Below are positions 7,113-15,419 of a DNA stretch of 64,000 bases, piece by piece. The stretch's first letter is position 1; each line of letters opens with the position of its first letter. The notes below the pieces were generated by a model. It ran no database searches. It was not told the DNA's origin and was given only the letters and a program-made list of their open reading frames with translations. Location: positions 36,136 through 100,135 of the forward strand of contig NZ_JAHKJW010000003.1 of NCBI RefSeq assembly GCF_019710745.1, in the 5' to 3' direction. Origin of the DNA: Streptomyces beigongshangae. GTDB lineage: Bacteria > Actinomycetota > Actinomycetes > Streptomycetales > Streptomycetaceae. Made by a program: the position numbers and the translations under genes.

Positions 7113-8411
7113 ATGACCGGCCGGCGACCCACCCGTTCCTTCCTCCCCGCCCTCCGCTCCCCGCTCACCAGGGCCGGAAGGGTGCTGTCCGCGGGCGCGC
7201 TGGCGGCGTGCGTGTCCGCGGCGGCCGGCTGCGGTGTCGTCCCCGGCACCACGGCGGGAGCGCAGGACGGCACCGTCACCGTCATGACGTGGGCACCGGA
7301 GAGGACCAGGACGACCAACAAGCCCGGCATGCCGGCCATGGCGAAGGCGTACGCGCGCTGGGTCAACTCCCACGGCGGCATCGACGGCCGCAGGCTGGAG
7401 GTCCTCACCTGCAACGACCGCAACGACACGGTGGCCGCCGCGAACTGCGCCCGCCGCGCGGTCGAGGAGGACGCCGTCGCGGTCGTCGGTTCGTACAGCC
7501 AGCACGCCCGCTCGTTCTTCTCCCCGCTGGAGGGGGCCGGCATCCCGTACCTCGGCGGCTACGGCGTCACGGACGACGAGTTCACCAGCCCGCTCTCCTA
7601 CCCGGTCAACGGCGGCCAGGCCTCCCTGCTGGCCGGCCTCGGGCGGCAGCTCGGCGGGACCTGCGGTCCGGTCACGCTCATCCGCCCCGACACGGTCGCC
7701 GGCGACGAACTGCCCGTGCTGCTCGACTCCGGCCTGGCGGCGGCGGGCCACGCGGCCTCCGTCGACCAGCGGGCCACCGAGGAGGCCACGGAGTACGCGG
7801 GGCACGCCCGGCGGGCCCTGGAGCGGTCCTCGGCGGACCCGCGGGCGGAGGGGTGCGTGATCCCCGCGCTCGGCGACCGCACCGACACCTTCATGGACTC
7901 GTTCCGGCGGGCCCGCGAGGACTACCCGACCGTGCACACGGCCTCCGTGCTGGGCAGCGTCGACCAGTCGATGATCGACGCGACGGGCCGTACGTACGAG
8001 GGCGCGTACGTCACCGGCTGGTACCCGGCGTCGGGCGACGAGCGGTGGGAGCCGATGCGCGAGGTGATCCGGAAGGAGGCATTCGGCGACAACCGGATCG
8101 ACGCCGCCGACCCCGGGGTGCAGACGACCTGGGTCGCGTACACCGCCCTGACGAAGGCCGTCGAGTCGCTGGGCGACGGCGAGGTGTCCGCGCGGGCGCT
8201 GCGGCGCACGCTGGACGACGGGCTGAGGATCGACACGGGCGGGCTGACGCCGACCCTGAGCTGGAACTTCCAGGACCTCCTCACGACGAGCGACTTCCCG
8301 CGCCTGGCCAACGCGGACGTGACCTTCCAGGTGGTCCGCGGGGGCCGCCTGGTCAGTGACCGCAGGGGCTTCGTGAACGTGGCGAAGGTCCTGGAGAACA
8401 CCACGTCCTGA
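7113..8411 (+). CDS. ABC transporter substrate-binding lipoprotein (branched-chain amino acid type)
   Basis: 432 residues. The signal peptide (RRPTRSFLPALRSP, then a hydrophobic stretch) ends in a lipobox SAAAGC near residue 40, so the protein should be lipid-anchored outside the membrane. The rest is a type I periplasmic-binding fold of the Leu/Ile/Val-binding kind: AVVGSYSQHARSFF, GIPYLGGYGVTDDEF, then the second lobe from VHTASVLGSVDQSMID. No permease or ATPase genes are next to it, so it is an orphan receptor or works with a distant transporter. In-frame GTGs lie at 7092 and 7104. It ends 5 bases from the convergent membrane-protein gene. Confidence 0.75.
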   Translation: MTGRRPTRSFLPALRSPLTRAGRVLSAGALAACVSAAAGCGVVPGTTAGAQDGTVTVMTWAPERTRTTNKPGMPAMAKAYARWVNSHGGIDGRRLEVLTCNDRNDTVAAANCARRAVEEDAVAVVGSYSQHARSFFSPLEGAGIPYLGGYGVTDDEFTSPLSYPVNGGQASLLAGLGRQLGGTCGPVTLIRPDTVAGDELPVLLDSGLAAAGHAASVDQRATEEATEYAGHARRALERSSADPRAEGCVIPALGDRTDTFMDSFRRAREDYPTVHTASVLGSVDQSMIDATGRTYEGAYVTGWYPASGDERWEPMREVIRKEAFGDNRIDAADPGVQTTWVAYTALTKAVESLGDGEVSARALRRTLDDGLRIDTGGLTPTLSWNFQDLLTTSDFPRLANADVTFQVVRGGRLVSDRRGFVNVAKVLENTTS

Positions 8412-8416
8412 CCACG

Positions 8417-10192
8417 TCACAGCTGGCCGGGCTGGCGCTCCGTCAGTCCGTAGGTGTGGGCGATGGAGTTCCACAGCTTGGCGGCCCTGGCCTTCTGCGT
8501 GGTCGCGGTGCCGCTCTCCCGGTTGCCCGCGGCGGTCCGGTCCGTGGAGCGGGCCTGGCCCTTCTGACAGCCCTTCTTGCCCGCGGCCTGGTCGGCCCAG
8601 GCGGCGTAGTGCGTGTCCGCCGCGGCGGACGCCTTCCACGCCCTGTTGAGCGCGGCGGTCAGCTCCGCGTGGTTGTCGAGCTTGTCGACGGACAGGCCCG
8701 CGAGCCGGGTGACCAGGGAGTTGCGCTGTTCGGCGGCGTCGCGCAGGTCGGTGGCCGCCTGGCCGAGATTGGTGCACCTGCGCACGTCGTCGACGGCCTT
8801 GACCACCGAGTCGCGGCTGGCGCCGCTGTCCGCCAGGAGCTTGTCCAGGGCCACGGCCTGGGCCACGGCCGGTCCCACCGACGCGGAGCCGGAGGAGCCG
8901 TCCGTGGCGGACGCGGTCGCCGCCACCGTCGTGTTCCCGTCGCCCTTGTCCTCGTCCCCACCGCCGCCACCGCTCAGCAGGGCGCCCGCGCCGATGCCGA
9001 GCAGGGCGATGCCCACTCCGACGGCGGCGATGACGGGGACGCGGGAACGGGACCGGCCGCCGCGGCCGTGGTCGCCGTCCGCCCCGGCCCGGTGTCCGCC
9101 GCGGCCGCCCGGCCCCTCGGGGCCCGCCGGGGCACCGGCGCCGCGGGGGGTGCCGGGACCGGACGGCGTGCCGAAGCCGGCCGCGGTGCCGAACTCCGGT
9201 GAGGCGCTTCCCGGGCGTCTCCCCTGCGACCGGGTCCGCGGCCGGTCCGCCCGGGGCTGCTGCCGCGTGGAGCCCGCGGCGTCGGACCGGAAGAGGTTGT
9301 CGAACTCGGCGGGCGGCTGCTGCCGGTCCTCCGGCCCGCCCGCCCCGCCCGGTGCACCCGCTCCGCCCGGTCCCCCCGGGCGTACCCCGTAGCCGTTCGC
9401 GTCCGGCTGTGCGGGCACCGGCGCCATGAACTGCGTCGGCTGGGCGTCGGGGTCCACGGCCGGGGGCAGGGGTCCCGCGCCGTTCCCGCCCGGCACCGGT
9501 CCGGAGCCGTCCCGGGGGACGCGGCCGAGGTAGTGGGTGGACTCGGCGGACGTCGCGCCGGACGGCGTACCCGCGGCGGGCATCTCGGGCGGCAGCGCGC
9601 CCGGGCCGACCGGCGGAAGAAGCTGTGTGGCGCCCTCGTCGGCGGGCGGGGCCGCCGCGACGGGCGGCAGGAACTGGGTCGCGCCCTCGTCGGCGTGCGC
9701 CTGGTGTGCCTGAGGTGCCTGGGGTATCGCGCCGCCGGATCTCTGCTGGGCGCCCCACTGGTCCTCGGCGCCCTGTGCCCCGTACCGGCCCGAGGGGTCC
9801 GTGTACTGCGGGGCCTGGCCCTGTACGCCCTGTCCGCCCTGTCCCTGCGCGGAACCGTCCCAGCCCTGGGTCTGCGCTCCCGGGCCGCCCGCGCCCTGCG
9901 GCGAGGCGCTCCAGCTGGATATCTGCGCGTCCTGGCCCTGGCCCTGACCCTGGCCTTGCCCCTGGTGCGCACCGCCCCATTCGTCCGCGGGCGCCCAGCC
10001 CTGCCCGGCCTCCTGGGAGGTCTGCGGATCGGGCTGCGGACCCCACGGCCGGTCCCATGCCTGGCCGCCCGCCGGGACCGCGCGGTCGCCGGTCTGGCCC
10101 GGCAGGAGGGGCTCGCCGCCGTCGGACGGCAGCACGATGCCTTCGCGCGCGGGTCGCGCCGAGGGCTCGTCGCCCTGTCCGTTGTGCGTCAC
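8417..10192 (-). CDS. Pro/Gly/Gln-rich single-pass membrane protein
   Basis: 591 residues. The first about 390 residues are low-complexity (Gly, Pro, Gln, Asp) and contain repeated phospho-site-like motifs ATQFLPPV, ATQLLPPV, PTQFMAPV and STHYLGRV. One transmembrane helix follows (VPVIAAVGVGIALLGIGAGALL, about residues 388-410), then an Asp/Gly linker and an extracytoplasmic domain of about 160 residues with two cysteines (RRCTNLGQ, KKGCQKGQ). The TQxxxPV motif recurs in Streptomyces proteins linked to Ser/Thr kinase and FHA signalling, but that link is inference. The GTG start at 10192 has AGGAG six bases upstream. Function unknown. Confidence 0.7.
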   Translation of the reverse strand: MTHNGQGDEPSARPAREGIVLPSDGGEPLLPGQTGDRAVPAGGQAWDRPWGPQPDPQTSQEAGQGWAPADEWGGAHQGQGQGQGQGQDAQISSWSASPQGAGGPGAQTQGWDGSAQGQGGQGVQGQAPQYTDPSGRYGAQGAEDQWGAQQRSGGAIPQAPQAHQAHADEGATQFLPPVAAAPPADEGATQLLPPVGPGALPPEMPAAGTPSGATSAESTHYLGRVPRDGSGPVPGGNGAGPLPPAVDPDAQPTQFMAPVPAQPDANGYGVRPGGPGGAGAPGGAGGPEDRQQPPAEFDNLFRSDAAGSTRQQPRADRPRTRSQGRRPGSASPEFGTAAGFGTPSGPGTPRGAGAPAGPEGPGGRGGHRAGADGDHGRGGRSRSRVPVIAAVGVGIALLGIGAGALLSGGGGGDEDKGDGNTTVAATASATDGSSGSASVGPAVAQAVALDKLLADSGASRDSVVKAVDDVRRCTNLGQAATDLRDAAEQRNSLVTRLAGLSVDKLDNHAELTAALNRAWKASAAADTHYAAWADQAAGKKGCQKGQARSTDRTAAGNRESGTATTQKARAAKLWNSIAHTYGLTERQPGQL

Positions 10193-10520
10193 CGGGACTC
10201 CTACGCATGGGGGACCTTCGGAATCGTCGGTTCACGCTACCGGGTCTCCGCAGGCCGGTGCCACGCAGCACAGGGCATGACTCCCCCCACCGGGGACAGC
10301 CGGTGACAAACCGCCCCCAGGAACGCCGTTCGAGCCCTTCTTTCACGTCTTTTTCCACCACGTACGCTGTGTTTCCCGCGAGTTCACGCCGTGGACGCCC
10401 CGGTTAACGCTCCGGACGCCGGAGGAAATGTCGTCCGGATCACGTCGGGTCCGGGCCACGGGACGCGAGGTGACCGTCCCGGGGTGACCCGTCCCGGAGT
10501 GACCCGGACGACACCGTCGC
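10193..10520. other. Intergenic region with a 15-base tandem repeat
   Basis: 328 bases between two leftward genes. It contains the promoter of the membrane-protein gene and a tandem pair, GTCCCGGGGTGACCC at 10476-10490 and GTCCCGGAGTGACCC at 10491-10505, which may be part of the 3' region of the upstream regulator gene. No gene is seen. Confidence 0.45.
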
Positions 10521-11906
10521 CTAGGCGGCCGCCTGGAGGTCCATCCGCGCCCCGAACTCCCGGACCACGGGCTCGTCCCGGTACGGCTCCAGCCGCTGCT
10601 GGAAGTCGTCCAGGTACTCCGCGCCGCGGTTCGACCGCAGCGTGCCGAGCAGTTCCACCGCGCGCAGGCCCGTGTGGCACGCCTGCTCGACCTCGCGCTG
10701 CTGCACCTGCGCGGTGGCCAGCAGCACGTACCCGATCGCGCGCCGCCGGGCCCGCGACTCGGGGTGCCCGGCGAGGGACTCCTCCGCGCACCGCGCGGCC
10801 GCCTCGGACTGCCCCAGGTCCCGGTGGCAGTGCGCCAGTTCGTCGGCGAGGTACGCCTCGTCGAAGTGCGCGATCCAGCGCGGGTCGTCCCCGGACTCCG
10901 GATCGGCCTGCTCCAGCGCCGCCACGGCCCGGCCGGACGCCGCCTGCGCGGAGCGCGCGTCGCCCATCAGAGCATGTCCCCGCGCCTCGGCGGCGTGGAA
11001 CATCGACTCCGCGCGCGGGGTCACGCGCCCGCGCGCCCCCTCCTGCGCCGCCCGCGCCAACTGCGCGATCTCCCGGGGGTTCCCGAGCTGCGCGGCCAGG
11101 TGGCTCATGGACGCGGCCAGCACGTATCCGCCGTACCCCCGGTCGCCCGACGCCTGGGCGAGCCGCAGCGCCTGGATGTAGTAGCGCTGCGCGAGCCCCG
11201 GCTGGCCGGTGTCGATCGCCATGTAGCCGGCGAGCTCCGTCAGCCGTGCGACCGCCGCGAAGAGTTCGCGCCCCACCGCCTCCCGGTACGAGCCCGCCAG
11301 CAGGCCCGAGACGACGCTGTTCAGGTAGTGCACGACGACCGGGCGGACATGCCCGCTGCCGTACTGGTGGTCGAGGTCGACCAGCGCCTGGGTCATCGCG
11401 GTCACCGCCGCCACGTCGGACTGCCCGACGCGCGGCCCGGCCGAGCGCGAGACCTGCGCGTCCGGCGAGGAGATGAGCCAGTCCCGGCTCGGCTCGACCA
11501 GCGCGGAGGCCGCGACGGACGAGCCGGACAGGAAGTCCCGCCGCCCCACGTCGCTGCGCCACAGCTCGCAGACCTGCTCGATCGCACCGAGGACCGTGGG
11601 CGAGAACTGCAGGCCCACGCCGGAGGCGAGGTTCTTGCCGTTCGCCATGCCGATCTCGTCGATCGTGACGGTCCGGCCCAGCTTGCGGCCGAGCGCCTCG
11701 GCGATGATCGCGGGCGCCCGGCCCCGCGGCTGCTGTCCGCGCAGCCAGCGGGCGACGGACGTCTTGTCGTAGCGCAGGTCGAGACCGTGCTCCGCGCCGC
11801 ACATGTTGACCCGGCGGGCCAGACCGGCGTTGGAACAGCCCGCTTCCTGGATGAGCGCCTGCAGTCGTTCGTTCGGCTGCCGCGCGACGAGAGGCCTTGC
11901 GGCCAT
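10521..11906 (-). CDS. HTH/TPR transcriptional regulator, NsdA-like
   Basis: 461 residues. The N-terminus (residues 10-75) is a helix-turn-helix-like region (NERLQALIQEAGCSNAGLARRVN, then TSVARWLRGQQPRGRAPAIIAEALG). The rest is alpha-helical with TPR-like repeats, for example AQRYYIQALRLAQASGDRGYGGYVLA and AARCAEESLAGHPESRARR. This architecture matches the NsdA/NsdB group of Streptomyces, some of which repress sporulation and antibiotic production. Which paralogue this is cannot be decided here. The ATG at 11906 follows AGGGGGTACGCCA. Confidence 0.75.
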   Translation of the reverse strand: MAARPLVARQPNERLQALIQEAGCSNAGLARRVNMCGAEHGLDLRYDKTSVARWLRGQQPRGRAPAIIAEALGRKLGRTVTIDEIGMANGKNLASGVGLQFSPTVLGAIEQVCELWRSDVGRRDFLSGSSVAASALVEPSRDWLISSPDAQVSRSAGPRVGQSDVAAVTAMTQALVDLDHQYGSGHVRPVVVHYLNSVVSGLLAGSYREAVGRELFAAVARLTELAGYMAIDTGQPGLAQRYYIQALRLAQASGDRGYGGYVLAASMSHLAAQLGNPREIAQLARAAQEGARGRVTPRAESMFHAAEARGHALMGDARSAQAASGRAVAALEQADPESGDDPRWIAHFDEAYLADELAHCHRDLGQSEAAARCAEESLAGHPESRARRRAIGYVLLATAQVQQREVEQACHTGLRAVELLGTLRSNRGAEYLDDFQQRLEPYRDEPVVREFGARMDLQAAA

Positions 11907-12237
11907 TGGCGTACCCCCTGTGGCTGCGGTGCCTGCCCACGCGCACCGATTCGATGAGCCCTCAGTGACCGGGACCTCCGCCCCCGTGGAGGGGTGAGGG
12001 AGATCCGGTCTCGAAGATCAATGCCCCGCGGACATACCGAAGATGCGAGACATGCGAGGATTGCCGGGTAAAGGCTTCCGCCCGCCCCTCACAGGGCTAC
12101 CCACCGCCCGCTGCCGCCTCCCGTGCGCGCCCCCGCCCGTGCACCCATGCGCCCCGGGCATGGAATCGGTGCTCCTCCCCCGCGCGCGGGGCCCGCGGGA
12201 GCCGTAACCATGGGTGGACGCGGGAGTTGAGCTGGGC
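11907..12237. other. Divergent promoter region without gene
   Basis: 331 bases between the leftward TPR regulator and the rightward Prim-Pol-like gene. A short hairpin (CCTCCGCCCCCGTGGAGG) lies near 11970-11990. I see no further gene. Confidence 0.4.
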
Positions 12238-12897
12238 GTGGAAGAGACGATCGCAGGCACCGAGACCGCCCAGCTCCCGAAGCAGCGCGGCGAGTCGTTG
12301 CAGGACACCGCCGTGCGCTATGCCGAGGAGCGCCACTGGGACGTGTTCCCCGGCACCTGGCTGATCCCCGTCGGCGGTCTGCAGCGCTGCTCGTGCGGTG
12401 AGGACGCGTGCGCGGCACCCGGCGCGCATCCGGCGCGCGAGGACTGGGCGACGGTGGCGACGGGCAGCGCGACCGTCGCCCGCCGGCTGTGGGCGAAGCA
12501 GCCCCAGGCGTCGATCCTGCTGCCGACGGGGCTGACGTTCGACGCGATCGACGTCCCCGAGACCGCGGGGTTCCTCGCGCTCGCGCGGATGAGGCGGATG
12601 GAGCTGACGCTCGGGCCGGTCACGTGCACACCGGACCGGCGGATGCAGTTCTTCGTGCTCCCGGGCGCCGCGTCGAAGGTCCCGGACCTCGTGCGGAAGC
12701 TGGGGTGGCCGCTCTCGCTCCTGGACCTGCGGGTGCTCGGGGAGGGCAGGTACGTGGTCGCGCCGCCCACGCGGTTCGGGGCGCGGGGGGCCGTGCAGTG
12801 GGCCTGCCGCCCGACCCCTGCGAACCGGTGGCTGCCGGACGCGGAGGAACTGGTCTCGCCACTGGCCTACGCCTGCGGACGGGACGCACGCCGCTAG
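12238..12897 (+). CDS. Bifunctional DNA primase/polymerase-like (Prim-Pol) domain protein
   Basis: 219 residues from the GTG at 12238 (VEETIAGTE), where related Streptomyces proteins begin; the GTG at 12214 is an alternative. It resembles the N-terminal domain of bifunctional DNA primase/polymerases (RYAEERHWDVFPGTWL, GEDACAAPGAHPAREDWATVATGSATVARRLWA). The metal-binding acidic motif of active Prim-Pol enzymes is not obvious: only FDAIDVPE, near residue 100, could fill that place. A helicase domain is absent. In Streptomyces these stand-alone chromosomal copies are common and may be regulatory rather than replicative. Confidence in the fold is moderate; activity is uncertain. Confidence 0.65.
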   Translation: MEETIAGTETAQLPKQRGESLQDTAVRYAEERHWDVFPGTWLIPVGGLQRCSCGEDACAAPGAHPAREDWATVATGSATVARRLWAKQPQASILLPTGLTFDAIDVPETAGFLALARMRRMELTLGPVTCTPDRRMQFFVLPGAASKVPDLVRKLGWPLSLLDLRVLGEGRYVVAPPTRFGARGAVQWACRPTPANRWLPDAEELVSPLAYACGRDARR

Positions 12898-12960
12898 CGA
12901 CCCGCGGCGGGCGGGCCGCCGGGGCGGGGCGGCGTCCAGCGGGGTGGGCGGCGAGCTTTT

Positions 12961-13644
12961 TCAGGGGCTCAGCCGTTCCACCCGCCAGCGTTCGCCCTCG
13001 GCCCCGTTCCCGGTTCCCGCCCGTACGTATCTCAGGCGGTCGTGAAGGCGGTTCTCCCGCCCCTGCCAGAACTCGACCGTCCGGGGCACGACCCGGAACC
13101 CGCCCCACCCCGGCGGCACGGGCACCCGCTCCCCCGGGGGATACCGCGCGACCAGCTCCGCGTACGCCGCGTCCAGCTCCTCCCGGGAGGAGACCACCGC
13201 GGACTGGTCGCTCGCCCACGCCCCGAGCTGCGAACCGTGCGGCCGCGTGCGGAAGTACGCCGCCGTCTCGTCCCGCCCGATCCGCGCCGCGGTCCCCGTG
13301 ACGATGACCTGCCGGGCCACCGGATGCCAGGGGAAGAGCAACGAGACGTACGGGTTCTGCGCCAGCTCACGCGCCTTGCGGGACGCGTAGTTGGTGAAGA
13401 AGACGAACCCCCGCTCGTCGTACTGCTTCAGCAGCACCGTGCGCGAACTCGGCCGCCCCCCGGCGTCCGCCGTGGAGACGACCATGGCGTTCGGTTCGTG
13501 CACCGCCCCCCGCGCCGCCACCTGGGTGAACCAGCGCGCGAACTGCTCCATGGGGCGGTCGGCCAGCTCGGTCTCGTCGATCTCCTTGGCCCGGTACTGC
13601 TCGCGCATCGACGCGGGGTCGAGGAGGGGTTCACGGTCGGTCAC
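12961..13644 (-). CDS. pdxH: Pyridoxamine 5'-phosphate oxidase
   Basis: 227 residues. It uses FMN to oxidise pyridoxamine- or pyridoxine-phosphate to pyridoxal 5'-phosphate, the last step of B6 salvage. Visible motifs: [31 protein letters not shown] (FMN and substrate contacts) near residues 65-95, [13 protein letters not shown] near 145, and the C-terminal signature with [14 protein letters not shown] near 200. Length is normal. It is divergent from citrate synthase across 329 bases. Confidence 0.95.
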   Translation of the reverse strand: MTDREPLLDPASMREQYRAKEIDETELADRPMEQFARWFTQVAARGAVHEPNAMVVSTADAGGRPSSRTVLLKQYDERGFVFFTNYASRKARELAQNPYVSLLFPWHPVARQVIVTGTAARIGRDETAAYFRTRPHGSQLGAWASDQSAVVSSREELDAAYAELVARYPPGERVPVPPGWGGFRVVPRTVEFWQGRENRLHDRLRYVRAGTGNGAEGERWRVERLSP

Positions 13645-13722
13645 ATGGTCATCCTGCCGTACGGCCGGGGCCGGCGGGGACGCCGTGGGACGGTCGGTCG
13701 GGCGTGGATTTCCTCACCGCGT

Positions 13723-13735
13723 GGCACTGAGTGCC
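13723..13735. promoter_or_regulatory. Palindrome in the pdxH/citrate synthase intergenic region
   Basis: GGCACTGAGTGCC is a perfect palindrome with a central base, in the 329-base gap upstream of citrate synthase. It abuts GCGTACCCT, a possible -10 element. The half-site GGCACT recurs in inverted order at 15400-15416, beyond the other end of the citrate synthase gene. The remaining part of the gap shows no gene. Confidence 0.45.
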
Positions 13736-13973
13736 GCGTACCCTCCCCAAAGGTGGCACCAAGGGATATCGTCCTGCTTCCGGGACGGCGGGGTGACCGC
13801 CGGCCGGAACGGGCATGACCGCAGTGACGTACGGACCGCGAGTCCAAGAGGCGACCGCGTAACCGGACGATCACCCCCCACCGCACGCCGCGTCACTCTC
13901 CACCCACTACTCGTCCCGCACCTCCCGCACCTTCCGCACACCATTCGTCGCACACATCACGAGGAGCCGCCTG

Positions 13974-15074
13974 ATGTCCGACTTCGTACCCGGACTCGAG
14001 GGAATCGTCGCTTTCGAGACGGAGATCGCCGAACCGGACAAGGAGGGTGGCGCCCTCCGGTACCGGGGCGTCGACATCGAGGATCTGGTCGGCCACGTCT
14101 CCTTCGGCAACGTCTGGGGACTGCTCGTCGACGGAGCCTTCAACCCCGGCCTGCCGCCCGCCGAGCCGTTCCCGATCCCCGTCCACTCCGGCGACATCCG
14201 CGTGGACGTCCAGTCCGCGCTCGCCATGCTCGCGCCCGTCTGGGGCCTCAAACCGCTCCTCGACATCGACGAGCACCAGGCCCGCGCGGACCTGGCCCGC
14301 GCCGCCGTCATGGCCCTCTCGTACGTCGCCCAGTCCGCCCGCGGCCAGGGCCTGCCGATGGTTCCGCAGCGGGAGATCGACAAGGCGCGGTCCGTCGTCG
14401 AGCGCTTCATGATCCGCTGGCGCGGTGAGCCGGACCCCAAGCACGTGGCGGCGGTCGACGCCTACTGGACCAGCGCGGCCGAGCACGGCATGAACGCGTC
14501 CACGTTCACCGCCCGGGTCATCGCGTCCACCGGCGCGGACGTGGCGGCGGCCCTGTCCGGCGCCGTCGGCGCCATGTCCGGCCCGCTGCACGGCGGCGCC
14601 CCCTCGCGGGTCCTCGGCATGATCGAGGAGATCGAACGCACCGGCGACGCCGAGGCGTTCGTCAAGCGGGCCCTCGACAAGGGCGAGCGGCTGATGGGCT
14701 TCGGCCACCGGGTGTACCGCGCCGAGGACCCGCGCGCGCGGGTGCTCCGCCGCACCGCCCGCGAGCTCGGGGCCCCGCGCTTCGAGATCGCCGAGGCCCT
14801 GGAGAAGGCGGCCCTCGCGGAGCTGCACGCCCGGCGCCCGGACCGGGTCCTGGCGACGAACGTGGAGTTCTGGGCCGCCATCGTCCTCGACTTCGCCGAG
14901 GTCCCGGCCCACATGTTCACCTCGATGTTCACCTGCGCCCGCACCGCGGGCTGGTCGGCGCACATCCTGGAGCAGAAGCGCACCGGCCGCCTCGTACGGC
15001 CCTCGGCGCGCTACGTCGGCCCCGGCACCCGCGACCCGCGTGAGATCGAGGGGTACGGGGACATCGCCGGCTGA
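13974..15074 (+). CDS. Citrate synthase (short, type 2-like)
   Basis: 366 residues. It condenses acetyl-CoA (or, in the methylcitrate subgroup, propionyl-CoA) with oxaloacetate. Signature regions: GPLHGGAPSRVLGMIEEI with the catalytic His near residue 205, GFGHRVYRAEDPRARVLRRTA with the second catalytic His near residue 244, and the catalytic Asp in VLDFAEVPAHMFTSMF near 308. The ATG at 13974 has GAGGAG eight bases upstream. Streptomyces have several paralogues and this one lies beside pdxH, as in S. coelicolor. It is monocistronic, with a strong terminator at 15100-15144. Confidence 0.9.
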   Translation: MSDFVPGLEGIVAFETEIAEPDKEGGALRYRGVDIEDLVGHVSFGNVWGLLVDGAFNPGLPPAEPFPIPVHSGDIRVDVQSALAMLAPVWGLKPLLDIDEHQARADLARAAVMALSYVAQSARGQGLPMVPQREIDKARSVVERFMIRWRGEPDPKHVAAVDAYWTSAAEHGMNASTFTARVIASTGADVAAALSGAVGAMSGPLHGGAPSRVLGMIEEIERTGDAEAFVKRALDKGERLMGFGHRVYRAEDPRARVLRRTARELGAPRFEIAEALEKAALAELHARRPDRVLATNVEFWAAIVLDFAEVPAHMFTSMFTCARTAGWSAHILEQKRTGRLVRPSARYVGPGTRDPREIEGYGDIAG

Positions 15075-15099
15075 CCCGACAGGACGTGAGGCACACGGG

Positions 15100-15144
15100 A
15101 CATCTGTGCGGCGGCGCCCCCGGGGGGTGCCGCCGCACAGGTGT
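15100..15144. terminator. Bidirectional terminator after citrate synthase
   Basis: Two 16-base arms (15100-15115 and 15129-15144; core CTGTGCGGCGGC/GCCGCCGCACAG) pair with a single G-T wobble around a 13-base GC loop. It lies 25 bases after the citrate synthase stop and would also stop leftward transcripts from the promoter at about 15.4 kb. Confidence 0.75.
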
Positions 15145-15146
15145 CC

Positions 15147-15165
15147 GGGAGGGCGGGAGGGCGGG
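15147..15165 (+). other. G-quadruplex-type sequence
   Basis: GGGAGGGCGGGAGGGCGGG consists of five G-triplets separated by single bases on the plus strand. It lies between the terminator and the long inverted repeat; on the minus-strand transcript it would be C-rich. Confidence 0.5.
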
Positions 15166-15173
15166 AACGCAGA

Positions 15174-15240
15174 CGACCCGCGTGCTCTGGTCCCCTCCGA
15201 GGAGGGAGCCGGCCGGACTCACCGGCGAGCACGCGGGTCG
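15174..15240 (-). ncRNA. Large hairpin in a minus-strand transcript (candidate small RNA or leader)
   Basis: Perfect 14-base arms (CGACCCGCGTGCTC at 15174-15187 and its complement at 15227-15240) enclose a nested CCCTCC-GA-GGAGGG hairpin and GGCCGG/CCGG pairs, giving a branched fold. It lies downstream of a strong minus-strand promoter (15391-15419) and a short ORF, and upstream of a strong terminator. No known RNA family could be assigned by eye. The transcribed strand is inferred from the promoter. Confidence 0.45.
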
Positions 15241-15320
15241 GGTGACTGCTCGGGATTGGGCCGGCCGCACGCTCGTCTCACGCGCTGGTCCGGCACCGCA
15301 CTGTGCGTGGTGACGGGCCG

Positions 15321-15359
15321 CTAGCCCGCAGCCACCTCGCTGGTCCGGGTTTCAGACAT
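15321..15359 (-). CDS. Putative 12-residue leader peptide
   Basis: The ATG at 15359 opens MSETRTSEVAAG and a TAG stop at 15321-15323. Upstream on the same strand is GAAAGGAGGTGATC (15379-15366), complementary over 14 bases to the 3' end of 16S rRNA, the strongest Shine-Dalgarno in the window, with 11 bases between GGAGG and ATG. A TTGAGT/TATGGT promoter precedes it. No enriched amino acid suggests classic attenuation. It could be a leader ORF or a functional micropeptide. Confidence 0.45.
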   Translation of the reverse strand: MSETRTSEVAAG

Positions 15360-15390
15360 GTACCCGATCACCTCCTTTCGGCGTGGGACC

Positions 15391-15419
15391 ACCATAAGAA
15401 GTGCCGGGACGGCACTCAA
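15391..15419 (-). promoter_or_regulatory. Housekeeping-type minus-strand promoter overlapped by an inverted repeat
   Basis: On the minus strand, TTGAGT (15419-15414) and TATGGT (15396-15391) are separated by 17 bases. The spacer and -35 contain a perfect inverted repeat, AGTGCCG-GGA-CGGCACT (15400-15416), placed where a repressor would block the polymerase. Transcription would start near 15384 and run toward citrate synthase. Confidence 0.6.

Noticed and set aside
7041..10361. A 1106-codon open frame on the minus strand
   Set aside because: It is a composition artefact running antisense through the binding-protein gene and in the wrong frame through the membrane-protein gene; low-complexity Arg/Gly/Pro product with no domain or start signal.
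15174..15240. T-box riboswitch
   Set aside because: The plus-strand TGGTCCC looks superficially like a T-box bulge, but specifier loop and AG-bulge features are missing and no amino-acid gene follows.
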